Below are positions 57,218-64,000 of a stretch of DNA of 64,000 nt, one piece after another. The notes under the pieces are model-generated. The model saw only the letters and a program-made list of their open reading frames with translations. It was not told the origin of the DNA and searched no databases. Source of the stretch: Nissolia schottii (lineage: Eukaryota > Streptophyta > Magnoliopsida > Fabales > Fabaceae); the NCBI GenBank assembly GCA_003254905.1, contig QANU01014997.1:310001-374000 (forward strand), written 5' to 3'. A program made the translations under genes and the position numbers. The first letter of the stretch is position 1. The number at the start of each line of letters is the position of its first letter.

Positions 57218-57884
57218 TCAATTATCAAATGGACCACCAAACCAATTTGGCGTTTCAAAAAGAAGGGAAATGGTTTATATAGTTCTTTGGAACCAAAAAT
57301 CATTGGAATGGGATTTGAGGTCAACTAGAATGGTGCAAGAAGGTTGTTGTTGCTATTTCCTTCCGTCACCTCCCAATCCTTATTCAACTCTGATCGATCT
57401 TCTAGTCATTGTGCCACTGATGCGAAAAGGAGTGAAGAGGAAGCTTGAGGCGTGAAGAGAGACAAGAAACTGAGGAAAAACAATAAAAGGCTTTCCAAGT
57501 GGCCAATAGGTTATCGTCAGTGAGTGGCAGCTAGCAATGGTTGAGCGACTCGCGACGAAGGCCAAATCTTGTCATACTTGCCATTCTGGTGGTTGGTGGC
57601 GATAATGTTAGTGGTGGTGGTGAGGTAGGTGTAAGGTTGTGAGGCGTGTTTAGCGGTTGTGTGGTTGGTGCTATGGGCAGCGGATAGTTTGGGAGGGGAG
57701 GAAAGATTTGAGAGGAAGATGGAGAGAGATGAGGACAAGAAGTGTAGGGCTCAATTACAATAAAGTCTTTATGGACTATGGTGCACATTTTCTTTATAGC
57801 AAGGTGCATCATGACGCACCATAACATGCCAAATGCATATTGGCCTTTTCTCTTGTTATATACGGACTTTTTGAGTGGAAATTC
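57218..57884. other. No recognised gene
   Basis: A GT-rich stretch (57590..57700, GGTGGTGGTGAGG...GTTGTGTGGTTGG) yields a minus-strand frame at 57531..57827 with Thr/Pro/His-rich text but no known motif. I do not call it a gene. Confidence 0.4.
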
Positions 57885-59015
57885 TCTAAAATGAGATTTC
57901 TTAAAGTAAAGTGAGAGATTTTACCATTGAATCAAAGACCAACAATTTTTTAATTATTAAAAAGAACCAATTATAATATTTAATTAGAGAAAATGACCAA
58001 ATTTCTTTTAATACTTGACAACAATACTCTTTAGTAGAAATCAAATTCATTGAACCTTAAGAACTCATTCAAAAGGGATTGAACATCATTTATCATAAAA
58101 AAAATGATCCAGTAGTTATACAATATATATTCTATACCTAAATTATTATTAAAAATGGATTCAAAATATGTTATTAGGTGTGTTTGTTTTAACTTATTTA
58201 ATGGAAATCACATATTTTTACTAAAATAATGAGTTTTCATATATTCAATATGAATTCTAAAAAAAAATGCTTTTTTTTCCTTTTTTCAGTAGAACCTAAA
58301 TGAAATAACTTCTAGAATTTTATTTTTTTTTTCTTTATCAACCCAAACAAAAATTAATTTATTACTCAGTTATGTTAAGTTGAAACAAACGTAGCAATAT
58401 CTTATCATATATTCTAATAATTATATATATATATATATATTGTATAAAAATATGTTAAAATTTTAATTATTTATGTTATTTTATTATATTTATGAGTTTT
58501 AATATATTTTAATATAATTATTTAGTTATATTTTTATATTACATTATTTTCACAGCTCCAACTTAATTCACACCATACCAATAGCAAAATTGACATACTT
58601 TAAAAGCCTTGCCGCACACATGAAACGCAACAACTCGTTGCAGGTTGAATCATTCTTTTCCTCTTCCTTTTTTGTAATCATAGTAAAAAAAATCGTAATC
58701 AATCTCAATTTTGATGTGTGTTAGATTTAATCTTGATCATTAATTCATAATTCTAATCCAAAGGTTATTATAACTAAAAGGTATTGTTGTCAAGTGTTGA
58801 AAGAAGTTGTCATTCTCTCTAATAAAAAATGTAATTGGTTCTTAATAATTTAAAATTTGGTCATTTTTCTTAATTAGGCCTCTTTAGCCGTCCTTAGCAA
58901 TAATTTTTCCTTAAATCAATAAACTAAGATGTGTATCACTTTTTACTTTATTAATCTAATGGTCAATTTCACTTTACCTTATAAAGTGAGAGATTCACTT
59001 TAAATGATCTTTTTT
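57885..59015. repeat. Long-armed inverted-repeat element (about 1.1 kb)
   Basis: AAGAACCAATTATAATATTT, AGAGAAAATGACCAAATTTC and ACTTGACAACAATAC (57952..58029) match the reverse complement of 58779..58860 (GTATTGTTGTCAAGTGTTGA and on). Farther out, AAAGTGAGAGATTTTACCAT and TGAATCAAAG match the reverse complement of text near 58950..59000. Arms are at least 150 bases, and the AT-rich centre includes a TA microsatellite. It looks like a non-autonomous DNA transposon. Ends are approximate. Confidence 0.65.
58426..58440. repeat. TA dinucleotide microsatellite
   Basis: ATATATATATATATATAT within the centre of the inverted-repeat element. Confidence 0.85.
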
Positions 59016-59824
59016 CAAACTTTTTGTATGCAATTTTTGAGGTGGTATAAAATTTCATATTTAACCTTTAGGTTTTGTCTAGTATTGTATACTTAAAAAA
59101 AAAAAATTTGCTAATGAGGAATACTAAACAAAATTAAATTTTGCTAATGGTTGAGTAAAGATTCAGGTAGGAAATTTGAGAGATTTTCAATTGAAGAGTT
59201 GAGATTTTTGATGTTTCAGTCCAACTTCAATATATTGGTTGAGTTAGAATTCATTTGAAAATAAAAACATATTTAACCCATTTTTTATTTTAAAGAAAAA
59301 TTATAATTTGAGTAGGTTATGCATAGTAGGGTTTGTGAAATTTTGAACTTAATAGTAGGAGGAAAATTATGTTTTATAATATAATTTAAGTGGAATTTTA
59401 TGAAGATGGTAGAAATTATAAATTTAGTGATTAAAGAGAGTAAAATGGTCTTTTATGTTAGAATTAGATCAATTTCAAGCGAACCATTATAAAAATTATA
59501 GGATTCATAGTTTGCATAAATTGAATTCCCATACGTTTAGGAAATCAAATCAAATTCATTTTTCTAAAATATCAAACAATATTTAGTGAGATTTGCAAAT
59601 TAAACTACTTCCCATACCGTTTGGTTCCACACACACCCTAAAGCCTTGTAATACAAAATTTAGTGTATTGCAGCTATATGAAATCCCACCAAGATTCGAT
59701 TTGAGAATATCTACAGAGAGTGCGATGCACTCTTGCGTCGCATTCAGCTTTCAGTAATAAAAAAAAACATTGATGAAATAAATGAAAGGATTAAAAAAAG
59801 GGAAAAAAAAATAAAAACCGATTA

Positions 59825-60242
59825 TTAGACACAAGGAGGATGAGGAAGNCTAATATCCTGTGCTTCAGCTTCATGAGAAGCCTCTTGTACCTAAACAAGT
59901 CGCATATAATAAATTGGAATAAGTGTAGCAACGTAAAAAGATGAAAGGGAAGAATAGAGATTAAGCTACTGACCCAAGAATCTTCAAGGTTAAATTGATT
60001 CTGAAGCTGCCAAGCAAGACGCTCATCCTGACTGCTATCTAAAACCTTGTCTTTGTTCAAAGGCTTTGCTTGGGCCTTTCTACTTTCATATTCTTCCAGA
60101 GTAAATACAACTGGATCTTCTTGTTTCCCTTTGCCCCGCTGTTTCCGACCCTTAGAATGCCGGTCATCCTGATTTGGGTGATTCATTTTCTGAAGTAATT
60201 TTTGGGCAGCTGCTTGATTTTTCACAGGAACAGATTCCACAA
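59825..60242 (-). CDS. 3' end of an unrecognised gene, two exons
   Basis: Minus-strand exon 60242..59974 follows an acceptor CCCCTCTTACAG and encodes VESVPVKNQAAAQKLLQKMN, a Lys/Arg/Gly-rich segment, VVFTLEEYESRKAQ and DERLAWQLQNQFNLEDSW, ending at TGG/GTCAGT. An 83-base intron (59891..59973) precedes the last exon 59890..59825 (VQEASHEAEAQDI, X at the ambiguous base 59849, LPHPPCV, TAA). The Q-rich short helix LAWQLQNQFNLEDSW next to a basic tract is reminiscent of the C-terminus of plant TDRD3/RMI1-N-like proteins, a weak guess. Upstream exons are not found before the window edge. Confidence 0.7.
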
Positions 60243-60841
60243 CTGTAAGAGGGGTCAAACATCAATATCACCACAATGAGATCAGAGAGAAACAGAGAGT
60301 AAAATAAAAGTGAATTCAGGCTAGAATGTTTTATATACCAAACCTCTTGCACCTCATTAAATGCATGGTTTTTATATCTAAGTTATAATTCATCAGTTCA
60401 TTCTCAAAGATGCAGAAAGTTTTGAAGAGTGCTACTGTCATTTGTATATGGGCTTCGAATAAGATATGTTAACTGTTAGAACTGGACCAGTAATACAAAG
60501 CTTTGAAGAGCGCTACTGAATAGATTTGGGAACTTCAGCAATGTGTTGATGAACCAAAGAAATATGAGGGGTAGTGGAAGACTGAGAGCTCGACAATCTC
60601 TCCAAGATCTCAAAAATGACAAGTCTCAGACCTAATTGTTTCCCTTCCCATGTTTATCCAATCTGAATTCCCAACTCCTCTAACTACTTTTCCCGGCCTC
60701 CTACCTGCTTAACTGTCATTAGCTGGGCCTACATTACAGCACATGCCCCCCTATTCTTTGTAGTATACCCTATCGCCATTAATAAGGGTCCATAACACCC
60801 GCATCGCCCCTCCCCCAAAACACACAAAAAGAACCACGTCC

Positions 60842-61075
60842 TCAGTGTGTTGATGAATCCTCACATGCCAATAGGCCTTTCCAATGAATCAGGACCTCAG
60901 TGGCTTTGGCGGATATCCAGCAACTCTTTCGCAACACTTGCAACTCGCCAGCTTTGGTCAAGCCTGCTGAAAGCTCCTGAGGTAAAATCTGATTTGGGAC
61001 TGCGTTCTTCAATTTATTGACATGAAAAAACAGGATGTAATTGGCATGATGGAGGGAGTGCCAACTATACGCCAC
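60842..61075 (-). pseudogene. Gypsy integrase C-terminal/chromodomain scrap
   Basis: The minus strand reads FHVNKLKNAVPNQILPQEL, SAGLTKAGELQVL and EVLIHWKGLLACEDSST, matching the FHVSQLKKA...LP..L...E..V...VLI.WKGLP..E.TWE layout of chromovirus polyprotein ends. A C-rich (minus-strand G-rich) tract at 60809..60819 may be the polypurine tract. Only the last ~75 residues remain. Confidence 0.7.
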
Positions 61076-61204
61076 TCCATTGGCCCCAGCTAATCAATAG
61101 TCTGATATGGCCCGGAAAATCATGGGCTCAGCTTTTCATTCAAGTTATTTGAAAGGGACTTCATGCCATTGGGCTGCAACTTCAAGTATAAACTCAAGGA
61201 AAAA

Positions 61205-61332
61205 TATCCTCTAAATTAAGATCCCTCACTTTAAATCTCACAATTGAGAACAAGTCTCCATTTTTACTTTATTGATCCAAGGATAAAATTTCTCAGTTTA
61301 CCTTCTAAAGTAAAGGCAGAGGATCCAAATCC
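61205..61332. repeat. Short MITE-like inverted repeat
   Basis: ATCCTCTAAATTAAGATCCC, TCACTTTAAATC at the left pairs with the reverse complement of TTCTAAAGTAAAGGCAGAGG and ATCCAAATCC at the right. About 125 bases in all. The CTCACTTTAAA wording resembles the outer arm of the 57.9..59.0 kb element. Confidence 0.5.
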
Positions 61333-61477
61333 CAAACCCAATCCCCTAGCATCTCTCCTATGATTGTCAGCAAGGTGTTTCATGCATAGTTGGGCCAGAC
61401 TCAAATAAAGCATAGGATTGTAGCCCGTAAAGGAAGTTCCTACCTATTACATTATATTTTAACTATAGACAAAATAC

Positions 61478-61696
61478 ATCTTTTGGTCCCCTAACTTATT
61501 TTGTTTTTCATTTTGGTCCCTTAACTAATTTTCTATTTTTTTGGTCCCCTAACTCTTGCAAAATACACTTTTAGTCCATTAACTTATTTTTATTTTTTAT
61601 TTTGGTTCCCTAACTATTTTTTTTGTACATTTTGGTCCCCTTGTATTTGTTTTTCATTTGGTTAGCTAACTAATTTTATGTTCTTTGTGGTCCCCT
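61478..61696. repeat. Degenerate TTTTGGTCCCCTAACT repeat
   Basis: About six copies of TTTTGGTCCC(C/T)TAACT(T/A)ATTTT occur at 15..60-base spacing. This is a common arm sequence of plant MITEs; no opposing arm is visible here. Confidence 0.65.
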
Positions 61697-61876
61697 ACAC
61701 TTCCAAAAAACATTTTTCGATCCGTTAAATTATTCTTATTTTTAAAATAAGACGATAATAATTGAGAATAATTTTGGTATAGTGCATGAAATTGATTATG
61801 AACCACCGACAGTGCAAACCTAGTTTACACGGTCATCCTATAAAAATTTGACACGTCAATTAACTTTTAATAATAG

Positions 61877-62533
61877 TGTTACAGGCTAAAAATCAGGGTC
61901 TAAGAGCTCTAACCTTCCAAGAGGGAGGGGAGCTCACATTCTTTAAAAGGCCCGAAGGGCCCAACCCACTAAGGAGAGAAGAGGCTCTCCCCACCTGGTC
62001 AGACCGGCCCAAAGAGATGGAGTCTCATGGCGCTTAGAGGAGGAGAAGGTCGTAAGCCCAAAGACTCCGAACCCGGTCCGACCCAACACGGCTAAGAGGA
62101 GGTAGCGACAACCTCTCCTCCCCAGTCCGCAACCAACTCCTGGATAAGCGGGAAAAGATAAGCCGAGGAGCAGATAAGCAAACTCCCCTCGCTTTATCTC
62201 TATCTTACCTCTATCTTTGCACTCTAAGCTCACCTATAAAAGCACACGACCTCTTCAAGTCACCAGGTACCTCTCATTCCCCTCTTAGAGAATTCTCCTA
62301 ACCCTTGTGCTTACTTGAGCGTCGGAGTGCCTTTGCAGGTACACCCTGCCACCGCACTCTCTCCGAAAGGAACCCGCTTGGAGCTTTCGTCCGAGCCTCC
62401 AAACCCGCTCGGAGCTCTCGTCCAGACCTCCGAACCCGCTCGGAGCTCTCGCCCCCAGTCTTTGAGCTTCTATCAAGGTGCCTTCTTTACCCGTTCAGGT
62501 AATCTCGTACCCTATACGAATTACTTGCGAACA
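61877..62533 (+). mobile_element. 5' LTR of a Tat-clade gypsy element
   Basis: TGTTACAGGCTAAAAATCAG to TTACTTGCGAACA, about 657 bases, followed by TTGGCACCGTCTGTGGCGAC, the TGGC.CCGTCTGTGG primer site seen in many Tat elements. CTATAAAAGCAC near 62233 is a good TATA box with the transcript start expected shortly after. It contains a 31-bp repeat. Confidence 0.8.
62371..62455. repeat. 31-bp tandem repeat in the Tat LTR
   Basis: Units starting AACCCGCT(C/T)GGAGCT begin at 62371, 62402 and 62433 (exact 31-bp period, the last partial). They lie downstream of the TATA box, so they would be in the transcribed leader. Confidence 0.85.
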
Positions 62534-62603
62534 TTGGCACCGTCTGTGGCGACCTTGATATTGTCTCGTAAGTGTCAGCTTACCCCCCTCTACTGGTGCT
62601 CTG

Positions 62604-64000
62604 ATGGAAGCCAACAATGTTGCTGCAAACCCCCCTCCCCCTAAGTCCGACAGGGGATACCTCAAGGAGAAGTTGGGAACTCGTAGCACCAGGAACTTGA
62701 CCCTCGGGATGGACTACCTGCGTCCATAACAGGGGAAAACGATGTAGATCGTCGAGAACCCAATGGAGGACATATCCCATCCCAGGTACTTGTTCCAAAT
62801 TCAGGGATCTTGAGCTTTATGGATACATACTCCAGATACAACCAAATTTGAATGCACCTGGATGACGCAAAGAAGACGGCATTCCTCACCCCAGTGGCAA
62901 ACTACTACTACAAGGTAATGCAATTTGAGTTAAAGAACGCAGGAGCTACCTATCAACGACTAATGAATCGAGTGTTTGACGACCTGATCAACATAGTAAT
63001 GGAAGTCTATTTGGATGACATGCTGGTAAAGATCTCAGAAGAAGGAAGCTGAAAGATTTAGAAGTAGTTTTGGAGCGGTTGAGGACGCATAACATGAGGC
63101 TCAATCCTCTCAAATGTGCCTTCGCCGTAGAAGCAAGAAAGTTCCTCGGTTTCATGCTTACGAACCAAGGGATCGAAGCCAATCCAGACCAATGTTGAGC
63201 CATCATAGAAATGAGAAGCCCTAGCTCCCCCAAGGAAATACAACAAATCACCAGGAGAACCGCTGCTTTAGCACGGTTCCTCTCTACTTCTGAATAGCAC
63301 GGTTCCTCTCTACTTCTGAAAAGAGAACCCTTCCATTCTTTAACTTCTTAAAGAAGGCTAAGGACTTCCTGTGGAGCGAACAATGTGAATTCGAGTTCCA
63401 AAAATTGAAGGAGTACCTAGCATCTCCCCCAATCCTTTACCTGACCTGAATTGGGAGAAAAATTGGTAGTATACCTATCTGTAGGAGAAGCTGCTATAGG
63501 GGCGGCCCTAGTTCGCAATACGGCCCAGGGACAAACCCTTGTCTACTTTGTGAGCAAGGTCCTGCAAGGCCCAGAGACAAGATATCAAAGACTGGAGAAG
63601 GCAGCATTCTCTCTAGTGGTGGCTTCCAGAAAGCTCAGAGCTTATTTCCAAGCACACACCATAGAAGTCAGGACCAATCTACCCATTTGACAAATCCTTC
63701 ACAAACCTGACATAGCAGGACGAATGGTGTCTGGGCAATAGAACTTTCTGAATATGACCTCTTATTTGTCCCTCGAACAGCTATCAAGGGTCAAGTCTTG
63801 GCCGACTTCGTCACAGAGCTAGCTGAAGATGGCCCAAATAAGAGGACAGAAGCCGAATGGTCCTTATACGTTGACGGATCCTCAAATACTAAAGGGAGTG
63901 ACGCCGGAGTCATCCTAGAGAGCGACTCAGGGATCATCATCGAACTGTCCCTTAAGTTCAATTGTTCAGCCTCCAATAATCAAGCTGAATATGAAGCCGT
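62604..64000 (+). pseudogene. Tat-clade gypsy polyprotein, internally deleted, runs off the edge
   Basis: A gag start MEANNVAANPPPPKSDRGYL reads to about 62740, then jumps into mid-RT: LSFMDTYSRYNQI, KTAFLTPVANYYYKVMQFEL, KNAGATYQRLMNRVFDDLIN and the catalytic VYLDDMLVK. Then the thumb/connection (GIEANPDQ, SSPKEIQQITRRTAALARFL) and RNase H (LVVYLSVGEAAIGAALVRN, KVLQGPETRYQRLEKAAFSL). After FVPRTAIKGQVLADFVTELA comes a second RNase H-like domain, WSLYVDGSSNTKGSDAGVIL and SASNNQAEYEA, at the window edge. Gag remainder, protease and the RT N-terminus are missing. Stops and frameshifts present. Confidence 0.85.

Noticed and set aside
57531..57827. 98-codon minus-strand open frame
   Set aside because: Thr/Pro/His-rich text from a GT-rich stretch; no domain, no splice or start context, no homologous features seen.

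Overview
The window is nuclear DNA of a flowering plant, most likely a eudicot; a legume is my guess from overall impression and is not proven here. It is dominated by LTR retrotransposons, solo LTRs, LINE remnants and foldback MITEs. It holds one complete large protein gene and the 3' end of a second. One ambiguous base (N) lies at 59849.

The main gene is on the + strand, 14615..55714. I assembled 19 coding exons by hand; every junction is GT-AG and the reading frame stays open for 1,002 codons. The product is a plastid-targeted, membrane-anchored AAA+ protein of the FtsH family. From recalled family sequences it matches FTSHI4 (EMB3144), one of the so-called inactive FtsH proteins. This copy nevertheless shows an intact HEAGH zinc motif and the downstream Asp. 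The gene is about 41 kb long because its introns, mainly introns 1, 4, 9 and 11, are full of transposons.

Layout. 1..14.3 kb is a pile of Ty3/gypsy material. It has two related very long LTRs (2125..4964 and 6489..9602), an inverted LTR fragment between them, a gag remnant, and a Tekay/Del-type element with its reverse transcriptase deleted whose 3' LTR begins about 840 bp before the FTSHI4 start codon. Intron 1 carries two LINE 3' remnants and two adjacent MITEs. Intron 4 carries LINE pieces and a decayed Copia. Intron 8 carries a solo LTR with a perfect target-site duplication (GATAT). Intron 9 carries a Copia element bounded by CCATT that lacks RT/RNase H, and a gypsy element that lacks RNase H/integrase. 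Intron 11 carries a three-level nest: a minus-strand chromovirus (TSD CCTTC) interrupted by a solo LTR (TSD CAAAC), itself interrupted by another solo LTR. Downstream, 55.7..59.8 kb holds MITE-like inverted repeats. At 59825..60242 are the last two exons of an unrecognised minus-strand gene. From 61.9 kb to the edge is a Tat-clade gypsy element with RT and a second RNase H domain.

The most unusual signals are inside the long LTRs. (a) At roughly +0.9 to +1.3 kb, three LTRs carry family-specific clusters of short palindromic motifs; the best is an exact 72-bp-period array of paired 14-bp palindromes at 48705..48956. (b) About 480 nt before the LTR end, three LTRs plus an inverted fragment share a hairpin, a CCCACT box and a tiny acidic ATG-initiated ORF. 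In the two closest copies this ORF differs largely at third codon positions. (c) A conserved box lies near +0.25 to +0.35 kb. I did not find a bacterial-style gene system; these LTR-internal structures are my candidates for something undescribed.
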